In this document: positions 1 through 5,510 of the stretch, piece by piece
Layout: every line of letters begins with the position of its first letter
Numbering within the stretch: the first letter of the stretch is position 1
The notes under the pieces: model-generated
Database searches by the model: none
Seen by the model: the letters and a program-made list of their open reading frames with translations, nothing else
Told to the model about the DNA's origin: nothing
Translations under genes and position numbers: made by a program
Source of the DNA: Desulfobacteraceae bacterium
Lineage (GTDB): Bacteria; Desulfobacterota; Desulfobacteria; Desulfobacterales; Desulfosarcinaceae
DNA length: 5,510 nucleotides
Reading direction: 5' to 3'
Assembly: GCA_027025615.1 (NCBI GenBank)
Contig: JALVQM010000496.1
Span: 1 to 5,510, forward strand

Positions 1-1
1 A

Positions 2-289
2 CTGGGCAGACTTGAATTCCGCCGGCCTGATCTGGTCAAGTTTCCATGTCTGGCTTTGGCGCTGCAGGCTTGCCGTGCCGGTGGCACACTGCCGGTGGTC
101 ATGAATGCGGCCAACGAGATTGGAGTGGCTGCTTTTTTGGATGGCAAGGTTACCTTTGACGGGATTGCCCGGGTTGTGGAACGCACCATGGAACTTCATA
201 CTCCGGTTGTTGCGCCGGGGCTGGATGACATCCTGGGAGCCGATGATTGGGCCCGCGGTATAGCGAGCCAACTGATAAATGAACTATGA
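2..289 (+). CDS. dxr: 1-deoxy-D-xylulose 5-phosphate reductoisomerase, C-terminal part (5' end outside window)
   Basis: Dxr converts 1-deoxy-D-xylulose 5-phosphate to 2-C-methyl-D-erythritol 4-phosphate with NADPH, the first committed step of the cytosolic MEP isoprenoid pathway. The frame is already open at base 2, so only the last 95 residues are visible, about a quarter of a usual protein of 385-400 aa. They match the family's C-terminal helical domain: a PDLVKFPCLALAL segment (the family's PD-x-x-x-(F/Y)PCL-x-LA pattern), then GGTLPVVMNAANEIGVAAFL with the very conserved NAANE motif, then a helical tail. The catalytic and NADPH-binding parts lie upstream of the window. The C-terminus (ASQLINEL, stop 287-289) looks intact and is not altered by the repeat that begins at 291. 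A TTG at 56 is internal and not a start. Adjacency to rseP is common in bacteria, often within uppS-cdsA-dxr-rseP clusters, which supports the call. Confidence 0.95.
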   Translation: MGRLEFRRPDLVKFPCLALALQACRAGGTLPVVMNAANEIGVAAFLDGKVTFDGIARVVERTMELHTPVVAPGLDDILGADDWARGIASQLINEL

Positions 290-290
290 T

Positions 291-349
291 GCGGGCTGCA
301 GGGCAACACAGATATCGTGCTATTTGCTAAACCATCAGGGATGGGACTT
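291..349 (+). repeat. 59-bp perfect direct repeat, upstream copy
   Basis: This copy is identical over 59 bases to 447-505, with a period of 156 bp. The identity stops sharply on both sides (290 t versus 446 a; 350 t versus 506 g). It starts one base after the dxr stop codon. It consists of the right half of the palindromic element found complete at 367-492 (here 291-336) plus 13 bases of the sequence that follows that element (337-349). It therefore looks like a remnant of a neighbouring unit in a partial tandem array of about 1.4 units. It is not recognisable as a gene. Confidence 0.95.
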
Positions 350-366
350 TGAAAAAGCAAGAACTG

Positions 367-492
367 GATGGTTTTGCAAAGAGTTCGAGATCAAGGCGAC
401 GCAAAGCCCGTGTGATGAGGCGTACCTGGTGTACGCCGCAGTCACAGCGGGCTGCAGGGCAACACAGATATCGTGCTATTTGCTAAACCATC
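367..492. mobile_element. MITE/REP-like 126-bp imperfect palindrome with 14-bp terminal inverted repeats
   Basis: The left end (GATGGTTTTGCAAA, 367-380) is the inverse complement of the right end (TTTGCTAAACCATC, 479-492) except for one position (375/484). Pairing continues inward at 382-383/476-477, 386-388/471-473 and 390-392/467-469. After an internal loop (393-400 versus 456-466) it resumes in the strong stem 401-455. In total about 41 Watson-Crick pairs span the whole element around a 5-base apex at 426-430. It has no transposase and no convincing coding capacity, and I see no clear target-site duplication in the flanks. Short size, terminal inverted repeats and an intergenic position fit a non-autonomous MITE or a REP/BIME-like palindrome mobilised or amplified in trans. 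The family assignment is inference, since no other genomic copies can be seen from one window. Confidence 0.7.
401..455. other. Strong stem-loop forming the core of the palindromic element
   Basis: Paired blocks from the outside in are 401-402/454-455, 405-410/448-453 (AGCCCG with CGGGCT), 411-415/442-446 (TGTGA with TCACA) and 419-425/431-437 (GGCGTAC with GTACGCC). The loop is 426-430 (CTGGT). Irregularities are unpaired 403-404, a bulged G447 and an internal loop 416-418/438-441. This gives about 20 pairs, many of them G-C. No T-run follows the 3' arm, so it does not look like an intrinsic terminator. In a dxr-rseP transcript it could act as a stability or pausing hairpin, which is inference. 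Confidence 0.75.
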
Positions 493-505
493 AGGGATGG
501 GACTT
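447..505 (+). repeat. 59-bp perfect direct repeat, downstream copy, abutting the rseP start
   Basis: This is the second copy of the 59-bp sequence at 291-349. Its first 46 bases (447-492) are the right half of the palindromic element. Its last 13 bases (493-505) run to two bases before the rseP ATG and contain the only plausible Shine-Dalgarno sequence for rseP. In the upstream copy the same 13 bases are followed by 17 further bases before the next palindrome starts (350-366). Here the repeat unit is cut short by the gene. Confidence 0.95.
499..502 (+). promoter_or_regulatory. Ribosome-binding site of rseP, inside the repeat
   Basis: GGGA at 499-502 lies five bases before the ATG at 508; an alternative AGGGA at 493-497 lies ten bases before it. 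Both are inside the downstream 59-bp repeat copy, and the same motifs occur in the upstream copy (337-346) with no gene start after them. The rseP initiation region therefore derives from, or has been converted to, repeat sequence. Confidence 0.6.
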
Positions 506-507
506 GT

Positions 508-1581
508 ATGGGTACTAATATCTTCGCTTTCTGTATAGTCCTTGGAGTTCTGATATTTTTTCACGAACTGGGACACTTTCTTGTTGCCCGTCTATTTGGC
601 GTGGGCGTGGAGAAATTTTCGCTTGGTTTCGGGCCCCGCATTTTCGGCAAAAAAATAGGCCGTACAGATTATCGCTTGTCGGCCATTCCCCTGGGGGGAT
701 ATGTGAAAATGGTGGGGGATGAACCAGACCAGGACCTGCCCGAAGAAGATATCCCCTATGCATTTACCCACAAGCATGTCTTTAAGCGGATCATGATAGT
801 GGCTGCCGGTCCGGCCTTCAACCTTTTCCTGGCAGCCTTGATATTCTGGGGCCTGTTTTGGACCCATGGTGAATTTGTTCTGGAGCCGGTTATCGGTGCA
901 GTGACCCAGGGCGCCCCGGCTGATCGGGCAGGCTTGGAGCAAGGTGATCGTATCCTTGCCATCGATAACCAAGCCATAGAAAACTGGGAACAAATGGCCG
1001 GAATCATTTCCGGCAGCCAGGGGCGGGAGCTGGAAATCGAGGTTGAAAGACAGGGCGCAGTATTGAAGTTTGCAGTCAGGCCTGAAAAAACCGCAACCAA
1101 GAATATCTTTGGTGAGGATGTTGAAAGATGGGTCATCGGGATAACCTCAGGGGGACAGTACACTACCCGGCCAATGGGGGCCGTGGAGGCAGCCAAGGCC
1201 GGGGTGGTTCAAACCTGGGAGCTGTCCCGGCTGACCGTTATCAGCATTTTCAAGATCATCAAGGGTAGTGTTTCCAGCAAGACCCTGGGCGGGCCATTGA
1301 TGATTGCCAAAATGGCCGGCCAGCAGGCAAAGGCCGGGGCTACCAGCCTGATCGCCTTTATAGCCTTTTTAAGTGTCAGTTTGGCGGTCCTGAATTTTTT
1401 ACCGATTCCGGTTCTTGACGGCGGCCACCTGTTTTTTTTCATCATCGAGGCCATCATCGGCAAGCCGGTCAATACGCGTGTACGTGAAATTGCCCAGCAA
1501 GCTGGAATTTTTATCTTGATCTTGTTGATGATTTTCGTTTTCTATAATGACATCATGCAGCTTTTTTTCAACGCTTCATGA
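508..1581 (+). CDS. rseP: RseP-type site-2 intramembrane zinc metalloprotease, one PDZ domain
   Basis: RseP cuts transmembrane segments of regulatory proteins, classically the anti-sigma factor RseA after DegS, and clears signal-peptide remnants from the inner membrane. The 357-aa product has the full signature. The first membrane helix carries the zinc-binding HELGH (residues 19-23; H19, H23, catalytic E20). The GGYVKMVGDE membrane-associated loop is at 63-72. A second hydrophobic stretch spans about 95-118 and includes GPAFNLFLA. One PDZ domain lies at about 125-195, with APADRAGLEQGDRILAI. The third-helix motif NFLPIPVLDGGH is at 296-307, with D304 as the third zinc ligand. A final hydrophobic segment covers about 333-346. 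E. coli RseP (about 450 aa) has two PDZ domains; this length fits single-PDZ relatives. ATG 508 places HELGH at the usual distance from the N-terminus and has a nearby Shine-Dalgarno sequence. The neighbour dxr is the usual partner, but an unusual repeat block of 218 bp separates them. Confidence 0.96.
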   Translation: MGTNIFAFCIVLGVLIFFHELGHFLVARLFGVGVEKFSLGFGPRIFGKKIGRTDYRLSAIPLGGYVKMVGDEPDQDLPEEDIPYAFTHKHVFKRIMIVAAGPAFNLFLAALIFWGLFWTHGEFVLEPVIGAVTQGAPADRAGLEQGDRILAIDNQAIENWEQMAGIISGSQGRELEIEVERQGAVLKFAVRPEKTATKNIFGEDVERWVIGITSGGQYTTRPMGAVEAAKAGVVQTWELSRLTVISIFKIIKGSVSSKTLGGPLMIAKMAGQQAKAGATSLIAFIAFLSVSLAVLNFLPIPVLDGGHLFFFIIEAIIGKPVNTRVREIAQQAGIFILILLMIFVFYNDIMQLFFNAS

Positions 1582-1625
1582 CGGCCACCTTGTTTAAATT
1601 TCAAACCAACCCCGAAAGTTTTGCC

Positions 1626-1630
1626 AGAGG
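1626..1630 (+). promoter_or_regulatory. Ribosome-binding site deciding the purL start
   Basis: AGAGG lies five bases upstream of the ATG at 1636. The longer open frame begins at a TTG at 1621, upstream of this site, and lacks a comparable Shine-Dalgarno sequence. The ATG start gives MPYRIEIALKP, a normal PurS-like N-terminus. Confidence 0.7.
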
Positions 1631-1635
1631 CAGTC

Positions 1636-4632
1636 ATGCCATACCGAATTGAAATTGCATTAAAACCGGAGTTAATGGATGCCGAAGGGCAGGCCTTGCG
1701 TAAAAAAGCAGGCGATTATTTTGGCCTCCAGCTTGGTTCTGTGCGGACCATCAGCATTATTACCATCGACGCACCGCTAACCCAAAGCCAAGTGGAGCGT
1801 GTCCAGGATGAAATTTTCACCAACCCCGTCACCCAGTGGTCATCACTGGATCCATTGCCCCTGGATTTTGACTGGTGCATTTGGGTTGGCTATCGTCCGG
1901 GAGTCAAGGACAACGCCGGAGACACCGCCATTGAAGCCATGGCTGACCTGTTACAGGTCAATTTCAGTGATGATGACGCGGTATTTACTTCCAAGCGTTA
2001 CTGCATCAAGGGTGATGGGCTTTCTGCTGAAACCATGGAGATGCTGGCAGCCGAACTGCTGGCAAACGATATTATCCAGCAATGGCGGATTTATAACCGC
2101 CAAATATGGAATCCTGACGAGGGTATCGGTTACATCCTGCCCAAGGTGCGCCTTGATCACCAGCCGACGTTGACAACAATTGCCATAGATTCTGACCAAA
2201 CCCTGCAGAGGATTAGCGATGAACGTAACCTGGCTCTCAACCCGGCTGATATTCCAACCATCAGGTCCTATTTTCTTGATGAAAAAGTAGTTGCCCAGCG
2301 AAAGCAGGTGGGCCTGTCTGATCCTACCGATGTTGAGTTGGAATACATTTCCCAGGCTCGTAGTGATCATTGTAACCACAATACCTTCAGGGGTAAATTC
2401 TTTTACAGAAACCTGGCCACCGGCAAGGAGCAGATTGTGGACAACCTGTTCAAAACCTGCATCGAGTCGCCGACTTTGCAGCTCAAACAAAAGAAGCCAT
2501 GGGTGATTTCCGTTCTTTGGGACAATGCCGGGGCGGCAGTTTTTGATGATGATAATTATTACGTAATCACCGGAGAGACCCACAACTCGCCTTCCAACAT
2601 GGAAGCCTATGGCGGAGCCATAACCGGCATCGTCGGCATTTACCGGGACCCCATGGGAACCGGCAAAGGAGCGCGGTTGATCATGGGCAGCTACGGTTTT
2701 TGTGTTGGACCGCGGGATTATAAAGGGCCACTGAAGCCCAAGTTACACCCCCGCAGGCTTCTGGACGGGGTAATCGAAGGGGTCAGGGATGGAGGGAATA
2801 AAAGCGGTATTCCCACCCCCTTTGGCAATGTTTTGTTTCATCCCGGATATATGGGCAAATGCCTTGTTTTTGTGACCGCCCTGGGAATAATGCCCAGCCT
2901 TATAAAGGGTGAACCGGCAGAACAGAAGACGATTCTTCCAAATGACTTGGTTATCATGTGCGGCGGCCGGGTTGGTAAAGACGGAATTCACGGGGTTACC
3001 GCTTCGTCCGAGTCTTTTTCCGAGCATACCCCGGCGGGCCATGTTCAAATCGGCGACCCCTATACCCAGAAAAAGATGCACGATTTTCTCCTGGAGGCAA
3101 GAGATGAAGGCCTTATCCGTTTTATAACCGACAACGGCGGAGGCGGGTTGTCTTCTTCTGTGGGCGAAAGTGCTCGTTTCTCAAATGGATGCCATATTGA
3201 GCTTGAAAAAGTTCCCCTCAAGTACGAAGGGCTGGATCAATGGGAAATCTGGGTGTCCGAAAGCCAGGAACGGATGACAGTGGCCATTGCCCCTGAAAAC
3301 AAGGATCGGTTTTTCGAGCTGGCTGCCAAGCACGCCGTTGAAGCAACTGTCATCGGAACATACAACGACAGTGGCAAGCTTCATATCACCTACCAGGGGA
3401 AAACCTGTGCTTACGTGGACCTTGATTTGCTGACCGCAGGTTTTCCTCAATGGCAATTTGAAGCCCAATGGATACCCCCAGAGCAACGGGGAATGGTTGA
3501 GCCAGTCATCAGCCGGCCGTCAGATTTCAATCAACTCCTGCTGGATATCCTGGCTTCGCCCAATATTTGTTCCAAGGAATGGATCTGCCGCCAGTATGAC
3601 CATGAAGTCCAGGGAACAAGTGTTATCAAGCCACTGGTGGGGGTCGAACGGGATGTTCCCAGTGACGCTGCGGTGCTCAGGCCGGTTTTGGAGTCTGAAA
3701 AAGGGCTTGCTTTTGCCCAGGCCTTGCTGCCCCATTACAGCAGAATTGATGCTTATCACATGACATCTTGTGTTATCGATGAGGCCGTCAGACGTGTGGT
3801 GGCGGTAGGGGCTGATCCGGACCGTATTGGCGGAGTGGATAATTTTTGTTGGCCGAATATTCAGTATCACCCTGAAAACAATCCGGATGGCAGATTCAAA
3901 GCTGCCCAGTTGGTTCGTTCATGCCGGTCATTGCGTCGCATGTGCCTTGACTATGGCATTCCGTTGCTTTCAGGCAAAGACTCAATGTACGTCGATGGAC
4001 ACCTGCCGGCCAGGTATGGAGAGCGCCACAAGGTCTCTGCCCTGGAGACCCTGCAATTTTCAACAACCAGCATTGTCGACAACGCCCAGCTGTGTGTTAC
4101 CATGGACGCCAAGATGGCAGGTGACAGGGTTTACATTCTTGGTTTGACAGGTGATGAGCTGGGGGCCTCGGAATATTATGACTTTCTGGGATATGTCGGT
4201 TTGAACGTTCCCAGAGTGGATACCGTTTCCTTTATCAGGCTTTACCGCTGTCTTTATAACGCCGTCTGTCGCCAGCTGACAGCCTCAGTGCACGGGATAT
4301 ATAGGGGAGGATTAGGGGTTCATCTGTCCCTGGTGGCCATGGCCGGCAACTTGGGAATGAAGGTAGATCTGGGCAAAGTTCCCCGTAGCGCTGATTTGAG
4401 GGATGACAAGCTGCTTTTTTCCGAGTCAGCAGGTCGTTTCATAGTAACCGTTGCCCCAGAGGCAGCCGAGGCCTTTGAAGCTTGTTTCGACCATATGCCT
4501 CTGGCCTGGGTGGGAACTGTTGAAAAACAGCCACGCCTGGAGATTGTCGGCCTGGAAGGGCAGCTCCTTGTCGACTTGGGACTGGACAGCCTAAAAAGCG
4601 CCTGGAAAAGTACTTTCGGACACTTGGTGTAA
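1636..4632 (+). CDS. purL: Phosphoribosylformylglycinamidine synthase, synthetase subunit with duplicated PurS-like N-terminus
   Basis: PurL makes formylglycinamidine ribonucleotide from FGAR, ATP and ammonia supplied by a glutaminase, step four of purine synthesis in the cytosol. The protein is about 998 aa from ATG 1636. Residues 1-75 and about 78-155 each resemble a PurS domain (IEIALKPELMDAEG and WVGYRPGVKDNAGDTAIEAM). A linker domain follows, then the first synthetase half: SDHCNHNTF at 243-251, ETHNSPSN at 314-321, GTGKGAR nucleotide loop at 341-347, DGIHG at 449-453 and DNGGGGLSSSVGE at 499-511. The second half is recognised by SGKDSMY (779-785), YRGGLGVHLSL (889-899) and SESAGRF (929-935). 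It ends without a glutaminase domain, unlike the roughly 1300-aa single-chain enzymes, and the next gene supplies that activity. It is longer than the roughly 740-aa small PurL that needs a separate PurS. No frameshift or lost motif is seen. The 54-bp gap after rseP shows no terminator, so read-through from rseP is possible. Confidence 0.95.
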   Translation: MPYRIEIALKPELMDAEGQALRKKAGDYFGLQLGSVRTISIITIDAPLTQSQVERVQDEIFTNPVTQWSSLDPLPLDFDWCIWVGYRPGVKDNAGDTAIEAMADLLQVNFSDDDAVFTSKRYCIKGDGLSAETMEMLAAELLANDIIQQWRIYNRQIWNPDEGIGYILPKVRLDHQPTLTTIAIDSDQTLQRISDERNLALNPADIPTIRSYFLDEKVVAQRKQVGLSDPTDVELEYISQARSDHCNHNTFRGKFFYRNLATGKEQIVDNLFKTCIESPTLQLKQKKPWVISVLWDNAGAAVFDDDNYYVITGETHNSPSNMEAYGGAITGIVGIYRDPMGTGKGARLIMGSYGFCVGPRDYKGPLKPKLHPRRLLDGVIEGVRDGGNKSGIPTPFGNVLFHPGYMGKCLVFVTALGIMPSLIKGEPAEQKTILPNDLVIMCGGRVGKDGIHGVTASSESFSEHTPAGHVQIGDPYTQKKMHDFLLEARDEGLIRFITDNGGGGLSSSVGESARFSNGCHIELEKVPLKYEGLDQWEIWVSESQERMTVAIAPENKDRFFELAAKHAVEATVIGTYNDSGKLHITYQGKTCAYVDLDLLTAGFPQWQFEAQWIPPEQRGMVEPVISRPSDFNQLLLDILASPNICSKEWICRQYDHEVQGTSVIKPLVGVERDVPSDAAVLRPVLESEKGLAFAQALLPHYSRIDAYHMTSCVIDEAVRRVVAVGADPDRIGGVDNFCWPNIQYHPENNPDGRFKAAQLVRSCRSLRRMCLDYGIPLLSGKDSMYVDGHLPARYGERHKVSALETLQFSTTSIVDNAQLCVTMDAKMAGDRVYILGLTGDELGASEYYDFLGYVGLNVPRVDTVSFIRLYRCLYNAVCRQLTASVHGIYRGGLGVHLSLVAMAGNLGMKVDLGKVPRSADLRDDKLLFSESAGRFIVTVAPEAAEAFEACFDHMPLAWVGTVEKQPRLEIVGLEGQLLVDLGLDSLKSAWKSTFGHLV

Positions 4633-4641
4633 AACCCAGTT

Positions 4642-4646
4642 GGGAG
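4642..4646 (+). promoter_or_regulatory. Ribosome-binding site deciding the purQ start
   Basis: GGGAG sits only one base before an ATG at 4648, too close to serve it, but ten bases before the in-frame ATG at 4657. This favours the downstream start. It lies in the short purL-purQ gap. Confidence 0.6.
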
Positions 4647-4656
4647 AATGTTCGCC

Positions 4657-5469
4657 ATGAAAAAACAGGTCAACGCACTGGTTTTGACCGGTTACGGGCT
4701 CAACTGTGACCAGGAAACCGCATATGCCCTTGAAAAAGCCGGCGCCTGTGCCACAAAAGTTCATATCAACTCTCTTATTGACGGCTCGGTGAAACTGGAT
4801 AATTTTCATCTGCTGGCTTTCATAGGTGGTTTTTCCTGGGGTGACGATCACGGGGGAGGAGTAATCCAGGCAGTTCGTATGCGAACCAATCTTGGAAGAC
4901 AGTTGCTGTCCTTTATTGAGCAGGGCAAGCTCATTATCGGTATTTGCAATGGTTTCCAATGCCTGGTCAACCTGGGATTGTTGCCTGCAATAGCCCGGGA
5001 TTACAGTAAGCGCACGGTGGCCTTGACATACAATGATTGTGGCAACTTCAGGAACGACTGGGTAAACCTCAAGATAAATTCCAAATCTCCGTGTGTTTTT
5101 ACCCGGGGAATAGATTCGCTTGAGCTGCCTGTACGGCACGGTGAGGGAAAATTCGTTACAGCCCCTGACATCCTCGATAAATTATCTGCCGGCCGGCAGG
5201 TGGTCATGCGTTATGCCCGGGGAGACGGCAGCCCGGCTGCAGGAGCTTTCCCCTTTAATCCCAACGGTTCCCTTGATGATATAGCTGGAATTTGTGATCC
5301 CAGCGGCAGAATATTCGGTCTCATGCCACACCCAGAGGCCTATAACCACTGGACCAATCATCCCCATTGGACCAGGTTGAAAGAAGAATTGAAAAGAAAA
5401 AAAGAGCCTTTTCCGACTGCAATGACACCTGGTCTGAGGATTTTTAAAAACGCTGTCGATTATTTTTGA
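4657..5469 (+). CDS. purQ: Phosphoribosylformylglycinamidine synthase, glutamine amidotransferase subunit
   Basis: PurQ hydrolyses glutamine and delivers ammonia to PurL for formylglycinamidine ribonucleotide synthesis. It is a class I (triad) glutaminase. From ATG 4657 it has 270 aa; an ATG at 4648 would add three residues but sits too near the GGGAG ribosome-binding site. Motifs in order are LTGYGLNCDQETAYAL at the N-terminus (family pattern G-x-NC(D/E)-x-E), FIGGFSWGDD at about 55-64, the nucleophile elbow GICNGFQ with Cys at 97, HGEGKF at 161-166, and MPHPEAY with the triad His 225 and Glu 227. It is longer than the roughly 225-aa PurQ of PurSLQ systems and resembles the C-terminal glutaminase domain of large single-chain PurL. 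That fits the large neighbouring PurL. It starts 24 bp after the purL stop on the same strand, so the two are very probably co-transcribed and made in balanced amounts. It ends 41 bp before the window edge, with no terminator visible. Confidence 0.94.
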   Translation: MKKQVNALVLTGYGLNCDQETAYALEKAGACATKVHINSLIDGSVKLDNFHLLAFIGGFSWGDDHGGGVIQAVRMRTNLGRQLLSFIEQGKLIIGICNGFQCLVNLGLLPAIARDYSKRTVALTYNDCGNFRNDWVNLKINSKSPCVFTRGIDSLELPVRHGEGKFVTAPDILDKLSAGRQVVMRYARGDGSPAAGAFPFNPNGSLDDIAGICDPSGRIFGLMPHPEAYNHWTNHPHWTRLKEELKRKKEPFPTAMTPGLRIFKNAVDYF

Positions 5470-5510
5470 GAACTTTCTGATTTATTGATTGTCTTCTTTC
5501 TTTAAAACAT

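Noticed and set aside
401..455. Strong stem-loop as an intrinsic terminator of dxr
   Set aside because: No run of T follows the 3' arm (456 onward reads agggcaacac), and the stem is symmetric within a larger palindrome, which fits a repeat element better.
291..505. CRISPR array
   Set aside because: Only two copies of a 59-bp repeat separated by 97 bp, with the intervening sequence forming the left half of a palindrome; no regular short spacers and no cas genes.
756..1196. Minus-strand open frame (146 codons) inside rseP
   Set aside because: It is antisense to the RseP PDZ region, low in recognisable structure and typical of an antisense shadow.
1417..1589. Similar strings GACGGC(GGC)CACCT at 1417 and at 1579
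   Set aside because: The first encodes the conserved DGGH of RseP and the second overlaps the stop; the match is short and imperfect and is best explained by chance.
1621..1635. TTG at 1621 as the purL start
   Set aside because: The AGAGG ribosome-binding site lies downstream of it and is well spaced for ATG 1636; the extra five residues are not expected for the PurS-like N-terminus.
1951..2583. Long minus-strand open frame (210 codons) inside purL
   Set aside because: It lies wholly opposite a strongly motif-conserved coding region, has no recognisable domain and is explained as a shadow of the purL reading frame.
5470..5510. Terminator or promoter after purQ
   Set aside because: The 41 bases are AT- and T-rich but contain no stem-loop, and no convincing -35/-10 pair can be assigned; the window ends too soon to decide.

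Overview
This window carries four chromosomal housekeeping genes, all on the + strand: the last 95 codons of dxr (methylerythritol phosphate isoprenoid pathway), a complete rseP (intramembrane site-2 protease), a complete purL of about 998 aa and a complete purQ of about 270 aa. The dxr-rseP adjacency and an RseP-type protease fit a Gram-negative bacterium. PurL has a duplicated PurS-like N-terminus fused to the synthetase core, with the glutaminase on a separate gene. From memory, this layout fits a sulfate-reducer-like lineage (Desulfobacterota, former Deltaproteobacteria). That placement is an inference, not something the sequence proves.

Layout. Positions 2-289 are the 3' end of dxr. Positions 290-507 (218 bp) form the dxr-rseP gap and consist almost entirely of repeat DNA. 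A perfect 59-bp direct repeat (291-349 and 447-505) flanks unique sequence, and a 126-bp imperfect palindrome with 14-bp terminal inverted repeats lies at 367-492. The repeat block begins one base after the dxr stop codon and ends two bases before the rseP start codon, so it supplies the rseP Shine-Dalgarno sequence. rseP runs 508-1581, followed by a 54-bp gap without an evident terminator. purL runs 1636-4632 and purQ 4657-5469, with a short gap containing the purQ ribosome-binding site. The last 41 bp (5470-5510) are AT-rich, and I see no gene or terminator hairpin in them.

Function. Dxr makes MEP for isoprenoids, including the undecaprenyl carrier of envelope synthesis. RseP cleaves membrane-embedded substrates such as anti-sigma factors and signal-peptide remnants. 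PurL and PurQ together make formylglycinamidine ribonucleotide synthase, the fourth step of purine synthesis: PurQ releases ammonia from glutamine and PurL uses it with ATP. Same strand and short gaps suggest that purL-purQ is one transcription unit, possibly continuous with dxr-rseP.

I see no evidence of a new multi-gene system. The one unusual object is the palindromic repeat between dxr and rseP, which looks like a MITE- or REP-type element. It can be drawn as two competing RNA hairpins directly upstream of the rseP start.
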